From Leptospira ainlahdjerensis (GTDB taxonomy: Bacteria; Spirochaetota; Leptospiria; Leptospirales; Leptospiraceae): 64,000 nt of DNA. Of this stretch, positions 44,301-55,380 are shown in pieces. Below the pieces are notes generated by a model. It had not been told where the DNA came from and did not search any database. It saw nothing but the letters and a program-made list of their open reading frames with translations. Position 1 is the first letter of the stretch. Each line of letters opens with the position of its first letter. Both the position numbers and the translations under genes were made by a program. Where the stretch lies: NCBI RefSeq assembly GCF_016919175.1, contig NZ_JAFFPU010000075.1, positions 62,001-126,000 on the forward strand, read 5' to 3'.

Positions 44301-47059
44301 ATGCTTCCTCCCAGGACATCACAACCTCAGTTTCCTGGTCCGGCTCGAATCCTTTATCCGCAAACGTTTCCAACGCTTCCGGGACCGAAGGTTTGGTCAG
44401 CGCTCTGCAAATCGGCGCCAATACAATCTCAGCAATTTCAGGTTCCATTTCCGGATCCACAAGTTTAACGATCACCCCGGCAACGTTATCTTCCATTGCT
44501 GTGTCTCCGACAAATCCGGCGATTTACACAACCGCTACAAAACAATTTACGGCTGTGGGAACTTATTCGGACGCAAGTTCGGTCGACCTAACCTCCCTTG
44601 CGATTTGGTCAAGTTCTCAGACTTTTCTGGCAACGGTGAGTAACGCACCCGGAACCCAAGGTCTTGCGACCGGAATCGCCGAGGGAAATTCGATCATCAC
44701 CGCAACTTATGGCTCAGTTTCCGGAAGCACTACTTTAACGGTAAATCCGATCGATATCTCTCCACCTACGCTGATATCCGTAACTTCCTTATCTCCGACC
44801 ACAATTAGAGTTGTATATTCCGAAAACGTAAACAACGAGGAAGCCTTAAATCTTTCTAATTATAAGATTGTAAACAGCTCTTCTTTGACGGGCACCTGCT
44901 CTGACAATTCGGACTTTAGCGCAAATCCGCAAACTGGAGATTTTTCTTTAAGCAGCGTGAACGGAAGCGGAAATACGTTTACGATCATTCTTTCGAGTTC
45001 TCAAATATCAGGAAAAACTTATACACTCGTAGTCGACAAGAACGCGATTCACGATCTTTCTTTTGTTCCAAATCTTTTGGGTTGTCCCAACAATGCGGAC
45101 TTTACCGGCCAGGAGCAGCTTAAAGTTTCCGGTGCGGTTTGTAATTCGGTGGGAAAGGTGATTGTTTCTTTCTCGAAATCCGTTTATCCCGGTGCGGACA
45201 TTCCAAAATCGGCGGAATGTTCGAATGCGACTCAATGTGCTCTAAGATATAAACTCACGGGAGTATCCTCCTTAGGAAATATAACAAGCGCGAAAATTTT
45301 GGACGGGACGGTATGCGGAGGAGCGCCTGCGGATTCCTCGAAAGTGTGTCTAACACATTCCCTTTCTCAGAGCGGAGGTCAATACACAGTGATCGCCGCA
45401 AACAATTTGGATGGAGACGGGTTTGACAATATGTCCTGGGGCGCGATTCGTAACGGTTCCGATACGGAGAATCTTCAGTCTTCTCCCAAAGACAGAACCA
45501 GCTTTATCGGTTGTGGAAGTTCACCGGTAAATTTTACGGAAGGTCCGATCGCAAACAACCCGTTCGCAGACGATTCCTCCTTCGGTTATCTTACGGGTTA
45601 TAACGGAAGAATCTATATAGGTCCGAACACAAACGGAAATCAGGCAGTCCGTTTTAATTACGATGGAACCCTCCCAGAATCAGTTTCCTTTTCCTTTACA
45701 AAAGATACAACTTCTTCCGGCGGCTCCGGGGTTTCGTCTAACTCGGCTTCTTCGAGAGACGGAGGAATCGGAGTTCCTCCTTATGTTACGATCGGTCACA
45801 CCGGATGTTCCATAAACAACGCGGATCAAACGACCGGATGCGGACCCGATAACGAAGACGGGCGCGGAGTTTTTTCAACGGGCTCTTTGGGCGGAATCGA
45901 ACATATACTGATGGCGGGTTCCAGATCCTCGGAAAATTTCAACTACTTGTATTATTCTTCCGATACTGATTCGGGTCTCGACTTCAAATACATCGATATG
46001 GGATCCATCACGGGCACCGTAACAGCGGGAACATCTTCCATCACGGTGATGAACGACCGCATCTATTCCGGTTTTGCTAAACGGAACCAAAATACAAATT
46101 CGCCGGATTTCGGAAAAATCACATTCAATTCTTCTGATACTTCGAGATGTACGATCGGAAATAACTGCAACGCGAACGACGGAACCAGAGGAGACCGTTT
46201 TAGAATCGATAGAATGCCTTATTTCGGAGGAGGTTCTTCCGAAGGAAATAATTCGCATATCAACTGGGCTTACTACGTCGGAATCGATTCTTTGTTCGTT
46301 TTTAACGGAAGAATCTATGCGGCAAACGGAGGATTTCCGAATTCTTCTCACAACGGAAGTATCATCCGTTCTACGAACGGAAACCCGACCCCCTGCGACG
46401 ATTTGGATAGTTGCAACAACTGGACGGACGTAGCTCCGAGATCCGATTCAAAATGGCATAACGGATCCGATAACAACTGGTTCTCTCTCGAACTTACTAA
46501 GTATTATGATTTGATTCCGGCAGATAAGGCATTCTCTCAATTTGCGGAGTTTAACGGAAAACTTTACGTTACGAGGACGATCTGCCTCACTCCTCAAGAC
46601 AACTCCGGTTTGCGAAATTCAGTACAGACGATCGCCGGTTGTACGAACGGAAACTATAACAATAGAAGGCCTCAGCTTTGGAAATGCGATCCGACCTTGA
46701 ACGGTAACAACTCCAATTGTGATTCCGGCGATTGGTCTTTGGTCGGAGACGATGGAGGCGGATTTACGAATTTCGGAAACGTTTCCAATCACAGCATTAC
46801 GATGGCGGTTCGAAACGGTTCCTATCTTTATATCGGTTTTGACAACGAAAGTGGTGTTCAGATCTGGAGGACCAACGTTCAAAATCCGGGTTCGGCTTCT
46901 TCGAGCTGGGAACAAATCGGAACAAACGGACTCGGCGACACAAACAACCGTCAAATCTACTCCTCAATCTCCGGAACCGATGCGGGAGTAAATTATATCT
47001 ACGTAAGCGTTGGAAAAAACAATCAGCCAGTTCGAGTTTACAGACAACAGAATAATTAA
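41381..47059 (+). CDS. ligB: LigB, multi-domain immunoglobulin-like adhesin
   Basis: The 1892-residue lipoprotein has a lipobox ending at Cys18 (LFLQSC). From about residue 53 to 1125 there are twelve BIG2-type Ig repeats of about 90 residues, each with xxKGLxxQFxATGxYSDxSxxD and VTWxSS patterns and ending TVTPAxL. A thirteenth Ig-like domain ([20 protein letters not shown]) and a non-repeat C-terminal domain of about 650 residues follow, with [38 protein letters not shown] and [17 protein letters not shown]. This matches L. interrogans LigB (about 1890 aa) throughout. LigB binds fibronectin, fibrinogen and complement regulators and is found in pathogenic species. The frame opens at 41330, but the signal peptide sets the start at 41381. 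Confidence 0.98.
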   Translation: MKKKVLILVPLFLFLQSCMAWPMLTGAVGLAVGKKSGGTPLFFLPSSGSESAITRIELTSQNTSIAKGTSSQFYVTAVFENGTNRDVTSSSTIFSSSVSIAAIEGNSVRGLSVGSSDLEAAYQGFTSRLTISVTPALLNSIQVTTLDSGPLAIGSSRQFSATGIFSDGSNQDLTNDPLTTWSSSNDSIISVNVSGLATAHSSGTVSIRATFASKQGFILTTANGVTLSSIQVTPSNPSVPLGANLQFLATGIYSDNSTQDLTNSVTWTVLDTAVATIGNDGLSQTMDIGSTSVFATLGSKIGLSTLTVTSASLVSISIQPVNSSGAKGLSTSFRAIGILSDNSSLDITDQVVWTTTDPNILAVSNASGSHGLGFSLNPGTVTISALIGGIEGYTDFTVTPAELVSISVTPILSSKAKGLTEQFFATGTYTDNSTLDITNSVTWTSSSSIVSISNTSGAKGFAQTISIGTTIITATFGSISGNTTFAVTSAILTSIQVTPSDSSLAKGLVRIFTATGIYSDASNLDITSSVTWSSSDPIISLISNASGSEGLAFGNEVGITSIRATLGSISSPPATLSVTAAELVSIGITPSSATRAKGLTQNFTATGVFTDHSTQNITEQVTWFSSDTIIAQISNLPGNKGFTNALLPGSSDITATLGSVSSPSIPFVVTPAELISISVTPPNPSVAKGFSQQFVATGTYTDNTTQNITGSVSWSSSNPSKAQISNSTGSEGLASTLDVGNVAITATLGSISGSSNLTISSAVLITIQVAPTNPSVAKGLSKQFTATGIYSDNSTQDLTLLATWSSSDSSKILISNASGSEGLASANALGFSNIIATYGSIQSAISMMTVTPAELVSVVVSPPSPSKPKGLTQQFTANGIFTDSTSQNLTESATWYSSDTNVAPISNATGSVGSATALSTGSTNIYAVFNSLTSNTVSFTVTPAVLVSIQISPSDSNLAKGLSRQFSALGIYSDASSQDITTSVSWSGSNPLSANVSNASGTEGLVSALQIGANTISAISGSISGSTSLTITPATLSSIAVSPTNPAIYTTATKQFTAVGTYSDASSVDLTSLAIWSSSQTFLATVSNAPGTQGLATGIAEGNSIITATYGSVSGSTTLTVNPIDISPPTLISVTSLSPTTIRVVYSENVNNEEALNLSNYKIVNSSSLTGTCSDNSDFSANPQTGDFSLSSVNGSGNTFTIILSSSQISGKTYTLVVDKNAIHDLSFVPNLLGCPNNADFTGQEQLKVSGAVCNSVGKVIVSFSKSVYPGADIPKSAECSNATQCALRYKLTGVSSLGNITSAKILDGTVCGGAPADSSKVCLTHSLSQSGGQYTVIAANNLDGDGFDNMSWGAIRNGSDTENLQSSPKDRTSFIGCGSSPVNFTEGPIANNPFADDSSFGYLTGYNGRIYIGPNTNGNQAVRFNYDGTLPESVSFSFTKDTTSSGGSGVSSNSASSRDGGIGVPPYVTIGHTGCSINNADQTTGCGPDNEDGRGVFSTGSLGGIEHILMAGSRSSENFNYLYYSSDTDSGLDFKYIDMGSITGTVTAGTSSITVMNDRIYSGFAKRNQNTNSPDFGKITFNSSDTSRCTIGNNCNANDGTRGDRFRIDRMPYFGGGSSEGNNSHINWAYYVGIDSLFVFNGRIYAANGGFPNSSHNGSIIRSTNGNPTPCDDLDSCNNWTDVAPRSDSKWHNGSDNNWFSLELTKYYDLIPADKAFSQFAEFNGKLYVTRTICLTPQDNSGLRNSVQTIAGCTNGNYNNRRPQLWKCDPTLNGNNSNCDSGDWSLVGDDGGGFTNFGNVSNHSITMAVRNGSYLYIGFDNESGVQIWRTNVQNPGSASSSWEQIGTNGLGDTNNRQIYSSISGTDAGVNYIYVSVGKNNQPVRVYRQQNN

Positions 47060-47060
47060 A

Positions 47061-47513
47061 ATGAAAGAATATTCAAAAATACTAATTTTATTTTTATTCT
47101 TCCAAATTCCCTTCTGCAAAACGGAGGATTCGGAGAAGCTTTCTTTTTTAAAAAACAATCTAAACGGAATGATTCGTTTTCAGGCGTTTGTTCACGGAAA
47201 AATAGGAATAGATCGAAACGAAAAAAATTACGGCTTCATTCTCAAACAAGCGGAGAATGTCCAAGGAGTTTTTCAGATCGATTCCACGGATTCGGAATTA
47301 AGGATTCGTTTGGTCCAAACGGTTTTCCCATTCGACACAGAGACGGAATGTACAAATACAAATTCAGGAAACACGTATTCCTGCAAAATAGAAGTAAAAT
47401 CTCTGAAAAAAGCCGGCTATCAGCTGAGAATATTCGGAGATTCGAATTCGATCGAGTCCGATTTTAATCTTTTTGCGGGAATCTTCGGGAAAGGTTATGT
47501 TCAGATCGAATAA
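47061..47513 (+). CDS. Small lipoprotein downstream of ligB
   Basis: The 150-residue protein starts at the ATG at 47061, directly after the ligB stop, with a lipobox ending at Cys19 (QIPFC). The rest is beta-rich (RFQAFVHGKIGIDRNEKNYG, VFQIDSTDSELRIRLVQ) with a Cys pair in ETECTNTNSGNTYSCKIEV. Family not recognised. It overlaps the next lipoprotein gene by 17 bases. It probably lies on the ligB transcript and may be translated by coupling. Confidence 0.75.
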   Translation: MKEYSKILILFLFFQIPFCKTEDSEKLSFLKNNLNGMIRFQAFVHGKIGIDRNEKNYGFILKQAENVQGVFQIDSTDSELRIRLVQTVFPFDTETECTNTNSGNTYSCKIEVKSLKKAGYQLRIFGDSNSIESDFNLFAGIFGKGYVQIE

Positions 47514-47883
47514 AAACATTCTACTTAAGAATTTTATAATTCTTTTGATATTGACCGGCTTATCTTTTTGTCAGCACGTCCGGGTTCGTTTTAACCAGGA
47601 TCCTCCAAAAGAATGCCTTTCGATAAAAGCAGATAAAAAGTGCAAACACGCTTTGGAAGAAAGAGAAAGGCTCAATGCGGAACCTTCTCACTTGCACGTA
47701 ATTCCTCAACCTTATTATTTTTGGGGCCTGAGCCCTAAGAATTATCCGATCGACACTACCGGTTATTGTCCCGGCGGAGTAAAGGAAGCACACCAATACT
47801 CGACCTTCTTCGATTCCCTTTACGAACAACTCACGGTCGGAATCTATTCACCAAGAACCCTCGTTTTGATTTGTTACAACTAA
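47497..47883 (+). CDS. Bor-like lipoprotein
   Basis: The 128-residue protein has a signal peptide and lipobox at Cys25 (GLSFC). The C-terminal part (PYYFWGLSPKNYPIDTTGYC, PGGVKEAHQYSTFFDSLYEQ, LTVGIYSPRTLVLIC) follows the layout of phage/Escherichia Bor and Iss lipoproteins (YFxxGI...CGG...TxxxFxxxLxxxxTLGIYTPxxxxVYC). Bor proteins are linked to serum resistance in E. coli. Whether that applies here is unknown. Its position just after ligB, itself linked to complement evasion, makes it notable. Confidence 0.78.
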   Translation: MFRSNKNILLKNFIILLILTGLSFCQHVRVRFNQDPPKECLSIKADKKCKHALEERERLNAEPSHLHVIPQPYYFWGLSPKNYPIDTTGYCPGGVKEAHQYSTFFDSLYEQLTVGIYSPRTLVLICYN

Positions 47884-47894
47884 AGGATTTACTT

Positions 47895-48203
47895 ATGAAC
47901 CTATCTAAAAGAATCTCCATTCTTTCCTTTTTTCTTTTTGGCCTTGGTTGTCACAATACTTCTCTGCAAATTTATCCAAACCAAACTCCGATCCTAAATC
48001 CGATCCGGGAAAAACCGGAAACAACTTATATACAAGGCGGATACGCAGTCGGATTGATTGAAAACTTTAAAGCGCCGGAAGTTCATTGTAAGGAAGGAAA
48101 GCCTCAGATCTTTATTCAGAGAAATCTAATGGATAGTATTCTTCATTGGACGATCGGCGGAATTTATACGAGAAGGACCGTCCAAGTTTTTTGTCAGAAG
48201 TAA
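47895..48203 (+). CDS. Second small Bor-like lipoprotein
   Basis: The 102-residue protein starts at the ATG at 47895 after AAAGGA, with a lipobox at Cys19 (FGLGC). The pattern YIQGGYAVGLIENFKAPEVHC, then FIQRNLMDSILHWTIGGIYT and RRTVQVFCQK, parallels the preceding Bor-like gene and Bor itself (Cys, then TxGIYTPR, then VxC). It is probably a diverged tandem duplicate. It is the last gene of the ligB-led plus-strand run and converges with the VOC gene. Confidence 0.75.
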   Translation: MNLSKRISILSFFLFGLGCHNTSLQIYPNQTPILNPIREKPETTYIQGGYAVGLIENFKAPEVHCKEGKPQIFIQRNLMDSILHWTIGGIYTRRTVQVFCQK

Positions 48204-48209
48204 CGATTT

Positions 48210-48623
48210 TTATCGGAGATCCTTGGGTCCGGGATAAAAGATAGGATTCCAAGCTACTTCCCAGTAGTAACCTTCCGGGTCTTCGAAATATCCGGAATAC
48301 CCTCCCCAGAAAACGTCTTGCGGTTGTTTCACGATCTTCGCTCCCGCTTTCTTCGCCTTGGCGATCACGTCATCCACTTCCTTTTTGGAAGTTCCATTAT
48401 ACGCGAGTGTGAATCCTCTAAATCCACTTCCCTTGGAAGGAATCCCTATATCTTTTGCGAGTTCATCCCAAGGATAAAGTGCAAACCACGTTCCATTTAA
48501 CGTGAAGAAGGCGATATCCCCTTCGAATTCCATTTTTGGAAACTCGAGACCTTCCTGATAAAAACGAACCGCTTTTTCTAAGTTCTCAACTCCGAGAGTG
48601 ATGATATTGATTCTTGGCTGCAT
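48210..48623 (-). CDS. VOC/glyoxalase-family protein
   Basis: The 137-residue protein has the paired beta-alpha-beta-beta-beta modules of the VOC superfamily: INIITLGVENLEKAVRFYQE, GDIAFFTLNGTWFALYP, GFTLAYNGTSKKEVDDVIAK and GGYSGYFEDPEGYYWEVAWN. The family includes glyoxalase I, antibiotic-binding proteins and dioxygenases. Metal ligands are not complete in the classic glyoxalase I places, so the reaction is undetermined. The gene stands alone. Confidence 0.85.
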   Translation of the reverse strand: MQPRINIITLGVENLEKAVRFYQEGLEFPKMEFEGDIAFFTLNGTWFALYPWDELAKDIGIPSKGSGFRGFTLAYNGTSKKEVDDVIAKAKKAGAKIVKQPQDVFWGGYSGYFEDPEGYYWEVAWNPIFYPGPKDLR

Positions 48624-48755
48624 GAGTTCGATCCTTCGGAATGAGAAACGATTCGAAAAGAAGAATTCGGTTCGAAGATAAAGAATTTATATTCTATTCT
48701 TAAATTGGAAGATTAAAAAAGAAGATTGTAGAGAGATTGAGAATTCAGAAAGGTC

Positions 48756-50084
48756 TTATTTTTTAAGACCGTATCTTGCTTTTACGACGTTGATTTTCTT
48801 TTCCATTTCGGTCCAGAGAGTTTCTTTGTTCGGATGAAAGGAAGCAAAAACTCCCTGACGAATCAAGTCCACGATCTCGTCCAAAGAAAAATCCAAAAAT
48901 CTCCAGAGTTTGAAATATTCGTAGGTAAGATTGACGTTGAAAATTTCGGGATCGTCCGTGTTGATGCTGAGAGGAAGTCCCTGATCGTAGTAGTAGCGAA
49001 CCGGGTGATTCTGTTCTTTTCTTACGTATTTTCCGGTGAACACGTTAGACGTCACACAAATCTCGATCGGAATATGTTTTTCTCTGAGATATCGAACGAG
49101 TTCAGGATCTTGGATCGCAGAAGTTCCGTGTCCGATTCTTTCGGCTTTGAGAAGTTCCACCGCTTCCCAGATCGCCCACGGTCCGTCGTCTTCTCCCGAA
49201 TGTGCGACAACACGAAGTCCGGCTTCTCTTGCCTTTTGAAAAACTCCCTGATAGTCTCTGGCCGGTCCCATAAGCTCCGCGCCTCCGAGTCCGATTCCGA
49301 TCACTTCAGGATGTCTTATTTTGAGAACACGGTTGAGATTGTTCATCGCATTCTCGGGTCCGAAGGATCGAGAGACATCGACTAACAGACGTATGGTGAT
49401 TCCGTCGGTTTCTTTTTCTTCTCGAATTCTATTTACGAGATAGTCGACCATCTCGTCAAAGTCGAGTCCGTTCTGGATGAACTTAGAAGGGGCAAAGAAT
49501 ACTTCGGTATAGACGATATTGTTTGCCCGCATGTATTCAGCGAGGCTTCCCACAAAGTAAGAAAAGTCAGCGGGTTCTTTGACAAGAGATTGGATAAAGA
49601 AGAATACTTGGATAAATCCGTTGAGATCTTTGAAGTTGAACTTCGCTTCGAATTCTTCGTCTGAAACCGTGATTCCATTCTTCGCCATGAGTTGTTTCAT
49701 CGTGTCTTTGTTCACGCAGGCTTCGAGATGAAGATGGATTTCAGTCTTTGGAAGTTCTCGGAGGAAATTGATTACGTCCTGGTCGTCCGGTTTTTCTTTC
49801 GAAAGATCGCCGGAAGGAAAAAGTCCCTTGATCGGAACCGGAGTTTCCTGTGGTACCCCGACTGTAGGAACTCCTAAAATCCAAGAAGGCGGATCCAGAA
49901 CCTCGAGTTCCATGAGCCCGACGCGTTCGTTTAAGAGTTCGTTGATCTGTTTGTCAAAAGAGATCTGGAGAGAGGAAGAATAAGGGCGGTCTGCAGGAAG
50001 TCGTGACTTGAGACGATTGAGTTCGGTTACATCTCGATCGATGATCCGGATTCTTTCTAAGATCTCTCCAAATGTTAGAGCCAC
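48756..50084 (-). CDS. Adenosine deaminase family protein with N-terminal extension
   Basis: The 442-residue protein has the deaminase zinc ligands His117 and His119 (KTEIHLHLEACV), VVAHSGEDDGPWAIWEAVEL, ERIGHGTSAI and SINTDDPEIFN. It should deaminate adenosine or a related purine in salvage. The first 105 residues (GEILERIRIIDRDVTELNRL and onward) are extra compared with the usual 330-350 aa enzymes and look helical. The gene stands alone, and the region upstream holds a dense cluster of hairpin repeats. Confidence 0.9.
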   Translation of the reverse strand: MALTFGEILERIRIIDRDVTELNRLKSRLPADRPYSSSLQISFDKQINELLNERVGLMELEVLDPPSWILGVPTVGVPQETPVPIKGLFPSGDLSKEKPDDQDVINFLRELPKTEIHLHLEACVNKDTMKQLMAKNGITVSDEEFEAKFNFKDLNGFIQVFFFIQSLVKEPADFSYFVGSLAEYMRANNIVYTEVFFAPSKFIQNGLDFDEMVDYLVNRIREEKETDGITIRLLVDVSRSFGPENAMNNLNRVLKIRHPEVIGIGLGGAELMGPARDYQGVFQKAREAGLRVVAHSGEDDGPWAIWEAVELLKAERIGHGTSAIQDPELVRYLREKHIPIEICVTSNVFTGKYVRKEQNHPVRYYYDQGLPLSINTDDPEIFNVNLTYEYFKLWRFLDFSLDEIVDLIRQGVFASFHPNKETLWTEMEKKINVVKARYGLKK

Positions 50085-50134
50085 TAAGGCAAAATATATT
50101 TCCTACCAAAAGATTTCAATTCTGAATTGAGAAC

Positions 50135-50594
50135 GGGGAGTTCCCGCATTTTTTCCCACGTCAAGATTGATTCGCTGGCAGAGGGAGTTCCTACTTTTTT
50201 TATTTTTTCTCTGGCCCCTCCATTCTCTTCGAAATTTTCCGAAAGTTCCGGCATTTGTTTCGGCTCAAGAATGATGGCGCCGACAATCGATTTTTCCTTT
50301 GAAAAATAGGAGTTCCTACTTTCACCGAGATCTTTGAGTTTCGATCGACTTTTTCTAAAAACCGCGGGAGTTCCCGCATTTCTTCCGCCTCCAAAGCGTC
50401 GCTCCGATCTTTCTCAACCCGCAAGGGACATGCAGGGCTTGGTCCGAAAGGACCGAGCGGGACTCCGCGAGCCCGGAATGGCCCGGTCCTGCGAATCGAA
50501 AGTAGGAACTCCTTCTTTTCCTCGGTGTATCATCCTCATGAGCACAGATCACGCAGGATGCGGCCGGAAAATTCGCGGGAGTTCCCGCACTTTT
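50135..50594. repeat. Cluster of six hairpin repeats upstream of a DegT gene
   Basis: Copies start near 50135, 50181, 50302, 50364, 50498 and 50575. The copies at 50364-50377 and 50575-50588 are perfect GCGGGAGTTCCCGC hairpins (5-bp stem, AGTT loop); the second is followed by ACTTTT. The copy at 50302 is AAAAATAGGAGTTCCTAC then TTT. Both GC-rich and AT-rich arm types occur side by side. The ATG at 50525 in this stretch is not a credible gene start. Confidence 0.8.
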
Positions 50595-50665
50595 CCGATC
50601 TTCAAACCAATTTCCAGCTCAGGAAAAATCAAAATCTGCCGAAGTTTAAGAATGCACCGGGGGTT

Positions 50666-51870
<1,205 letters not shown>

Positions 51871-51874
<4 letters not shown>

Positions 51875-52734
51875 TCCAGATACCGATTGATTTCCAAAGA
51901 AAGTTCATCGGGCTTCTCCATGTGGATCGCATGTTTTGCACCGGGTATAAAAACGAGTTTACTCTTTTTTAAGTAAGAATGGAGTTTTTTCGTCATCGAA
52001 ACGTCCGTGATCGGATCGTCTTTCCCGGAAACGATCAACGCGGGAATTTTGATTTCCCCCAATTTTTTTCCCAGGAAAATCTCCTCTTCCCTCTCCAAAG
52101 TATTGATCGTCAAAAATTGATTCGGGAGTTCGTTCCAAGATTGAATCAAAGCCCTCCTCGCGATTCTTCCGGGCAACTCCGGGGTTTCGTAATAAAGGGC
52201 CTCTATGAGTTTCAGCATATCTTCTTCCGTTTTTGGAAACAAAAGTTCTTTCATCTCGTCTCTCTTCGGATGAGGAATTCCTCCCGGTGCGATCAAGACC
52301 AACTTGGAAATTCTTTTCTCCCGATCTCTTAACGCGATGTGCATCGCGATTAATGCGCCCATCGAATGGCCGCCTAACACAAGATTCTTGAGATCCATCT
52401 TTCGGATCGCTTCGTAAATCAAATCTCCGAACACGTCCACCTGATAGAGATATTTTAGATCGGGTAATTTACTCTTTCCGAAACCGGGAATATCGGGGAT
52501 AAGAATCCGGTAGTCTTGTCGAATTTTTGGCGCGACCCTTCGTAGCCCCGTCGCGGAATCCAAAAGTCCGTGAATCAAAAGAATCGTTTTCTCTTTCTCT
52601 CCATTCTTCTCCAAAAAATAGACGGAGTTTCCTCCGGTCTCCACTTCAAGTTCCCGAAAGCCGAGAACCTCTTTCATATATTTTCTTTTTTTCCAATTGT
52701 AATAAGTGAGAAAGAAACTAAATAATGATTTCAT
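51871..52734 (-). CDS. Alpha/beta hydrolase
   Basis: The 287-residue protein has the hydrolase core: LLIHGLLDSATGLRRVAPKI, IPDIPGFGKSKLP, the nucleophile GGHSMGALIAMHIAL, Asp in VSGKDDPITDVS and His in PGAKHAIHMEKPDELSLEIN. It is an esterase or lyase of unknown substrate. An alternative start at 52677 (MKEVLGFRELEV) would drop a 19-residue N-terminal stretch that is partly hydrophobic. Confidence 0.87.
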
Positions 52735-53005
52735 AAAAGCCGATTCTTAATTTTAGAATTGTCTTTTGATTCCATTTCTATCCTTTGATTTCAATCATTC
52801 GGATAGGAATGAATTCTTTAGACGACGTTTAGAACAAAAATTCCATCCTCTTCTTCGTTGTAAATCCTTCCGCCGCCGGGAATCCGGAATTAGTTCTTGC
52901 AAAGAATCGGAATCGACCGAAATTCAATTTAGATTCGGAAGTCACGAGTAACTTTGAACTTTTGCCGACCGATCGAAGGTATAGAACTATTGAACCGGAA
53001 TCAGA

Positions 53006-55327
53006 ATGCCTGAATCTTTACTCTCCGTTCTCCATTCTTTCTTTTATCCCGTGAAGGAAGGAATTCTCGCGTTGGATACGGAAACCGAAACCATTCTCTA
53101 TCTCAATCCTTCTCTCGAAAGACTTTTAAACTACTCTGCCGATGAACTCAGAGGAAAACCTCTCGACTTTATCTTGCCGAGCCCGACTCAACCCCGCGAA
53201 ACCCTCACGATCAAACGAAACGAACCGCTCAAAGTTTACTGGCAACTCCGCGATAAAAACGGTGAAAGAAAACTGGTTAACTTCACCGTAAACACTTCCA
53301 ATTTTCTTGGGAAAGACGTCTTCTTATTTTATTTTACCGATCGCTCCGAAATCCAACAGACCGAACTTCGTCTCTACTATATGCAAAGCGTTTTAAGGAC
53401 TCTGAGACTCCTTAGGCAAAACCTACGTTATCTGACATCGGAAAGCTTAGTCTTTCAAAAACTCTGCGATACTTTAAAGGAGAATCCCCACTACTTTTTA
53501 GTCTGGGCTTTTTTCTTCAGAGAAGGTGAACTTCAGGTCTTAGGGCAGAAAGATCTCAATCCGGATCTAAAACAAAAAATTCATTCTTTCATCTCGTCCG
53601 ATTTTCCCTTCCCGATGAGAAATCTCATCGACTCTAAGGAAAACTTTATCATTCACGAATTCGGAAACGGTAAATATCCGGAATGGGAATCCATCTTTTC
53701 CGATCATAAGTTTCGAAGAAGTCTTTCGATCGGAATCCGAGATAAGGAAAAACTTTTAGGAGGGATCGAAATTCTTTCCTTGGAAGGAATGGCCTTCGAC
53801 TCCGGCGAAAATTTTCTCTACGAAGAAATCATCTCCGACGTTCAGACTTCCCTCCAAAACGCGAAAACGGAAAGGACTCGGATCGAAAATTCCAAAAAAC
53901 TCCAGTTCCAAGGCGCGCTCTTAAACTCGATCGAAGTTCCCCTCATCTCGACGGACGACGAAGGTTACATCACCTACGGAAATAGAAGTTTAGAGAAAAT
54001 ATTAGGAGTTTATAAAGAAGATTTTATCGACCTCCATATCGGAGAATTTTTGAATCTCAGCCAAGAAGTGATCGAACGTTTTTCCAAAGAAGAATTCAGA
54101 ACCGAGATCAAGATGAAAATTTTTCCCGACATCGAAGCCCCGATGCTCCTCGCATCTTCCAGAATCCGGGACGAGTATGGGAATTCGATCGGAACGATTC
54201 TTCTTCTTTTGGATATCTCGGAGCAAAAGAAGAATGAAGAACTCATCCGTTCCTCCGAAATCAAACTTCGAAATCTTTTCTCCGCGATGAATAACGGAAT
54301 CGTAATCCTAACTCCGACCGGAATCATCTTGGAAGTGGCGCCCATTCTCAAATTTCTTCTTTTCCAAATCCTAAACGTCAATCCGGGAGAGGATTTCTTT
54401 TCTCTTTTCGTAAAATCCGTTTCCAACGAACTCAAAAAAGGAATCGAAAATTGTCTCACCTCACAACGTGCTGTCTTCTTGGATCTTCCGATTCAATTCA
54501 TCGAAGGCGAAGAAAACTTCTTCTCCATCAAAATTCTTCCTCTCAAAAAATACAGGGACGACGGAGAAGCCGTCATGCTCATTTTCTCCGATGTGACTCA
54601 GACAAAACTTTTAGACAAACAACTGTATGAAACCGCTCGTTTTGCCTCCATCGGAGAATTGGCGGCCGGTATTGCACACGAAGTGAACAATCCTCTTCAA
54701 GCGAGCCTTCTCTATCTTGAAGATCTCATCGAAGCAGAAGAGTCCGATCCCGCCGAAAGACTCAAAATTTATCAACGAATCGAAGCTGCGAGTATTCGTA
54801 TCCGGGATCTGATCAAATCCCTTTTGGATTTAGGAAGATCGGTCGCGAGAGAAAAAGAACTGGTCTCTCCCTATTATATTCTTTTGAGAGCCTGCGAATT
54901 GATCGAAGTTTCCTGTAAAAAAAACGGAATCGAATTAAAACGAGTCGCAAGTCCGGATCTTCCAAAAATTCGAGTCGCTTGGCAGGAAATCGAACAAGTT
55001 CTGATCAATTGTTTAGTGAACGCGATCAACGCAATCTCCGAAATGGAAAACAAACCGGCGAACCCCAAAATTACGATCACTGCCCGCAAGGAATTTCACT
55101 TAAACCGGGATGGAATTCTATTTATGATTTCGGATAACGGCCCCGGAATGAGTAAAGAAGTTCTTGATAAAGCGTTCCTACCTCTCTTTACTACGAGAAG
55201 AGGCAAACAAGGAACCGGTTTAGGACTCGCCATTTCTCAAAGAATTATTTCCGAACACAACGGGACTATTTCCTTGGACTCTTCTCCCGATAACGGAACT
55301 AGGGTTTTGATTCGCCTTCCCATATAG
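53006..55327 (+). CDS. Multi-PAS sensor histidine kinase
   Basis: The 773-residue protein has PAS one (about 10-115, LALDTETETILYLNPSLERL), a GAF-like region (about 130-290), PAS two (about 305-410, LISTDDEGYITYGNRSLEKI) and PAS three (about 425-540). A HisKA dimerisation domain follows with His558 (GELAAGIAHEVNNPLQASLL), and an HATPase domain with NCLVNAINAI, ISDNGPGMSKE and GTGLGLAIS. No transmembrane helix is seen, so it senses an internal signal. The next gene, 53 bases on, encodes a receiver-kinase protein and is probably cotranscribed. Confidence 0.92.
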   Translation: MPESLLSVLHSFFYPVKEGILALDTETETILYLNPSLERLLNYSADELRGKPLDFILPSPTQPRETLTIKRNEPLKVYWQLRDKNGERKLVNFTVNTSNFLGKDVFLFYFTDRSEIQQTELRLYYMQSVLRTLRLLRQNLRYLTSESLVFQKLCDTLKENPHYFLVWAFFFREGELQVLGQKDLNPDLKQKIHSFISSDFPFPMRNLIDSKENFIIHEFGNGKYPEWESIFSDHKFRRSLSIGIRDKEKLLGGIEILSLEGMAFDSGENFLYEEIISDVQTSLQNAKTERTRIENSKKLQFQGALLNSIEVPLISTDDEGYITYGNRSLEKILGVYKEDFIDLHIGEFLNLSQEVIERFSKEEFRTEIKMKIFPDIEAPMLLASSRIRDEYGNSIGTILLLLDISEQKKNEELIRSSEIKLRNLFSAMNNGIVILTPTGIILEVAPILKFLLFQILNVNPGEDFFSLFVKSVSNELKKGIENCLTSQRAVFLDLPIQFIEGEENFFSIKILPLKKYRDDGEAVMLIFSDVTQTKLLDKQLYETARFASIGELAAGIAHEVNNPLQASLLYLEDLIEAEESDPAERLKIYQRIEAASIRIRDLIKSLLDLGRSVAREKELVSPYYILLRACELIEVSCKKNGIELKRVASPDLPKIRVAWQEIEQVLINCLVNAINAISEMENKPANPKITITARKEFHLNRDGILFMISDNGPGMSKEVLDKAFLPLFTTRRGKQGTGLGLAISQRIISEHNGTISLDSSPDNGTRVLIRLPI

Positions 55328-55380
55328 AATGGATTTTTTGGTAAATTAAGGATCTTCTTAGAGGTAAAAATCTAAGTCCG

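Noticed and set aside
41381..44758. DNA tandem repeat within ligB
   Set aside because: The repetition is at protein-domain level (BIG2 Ig repeats) and is explained by the LigB family; the DNA copies are well diverged.
50525..50665. N-terminal extension of the DegT aminotransferase
   Set aside because: The extension is encoded by repeat-bearing spacer, and the family start is at MSDMITARK (50666) after GGGGG.
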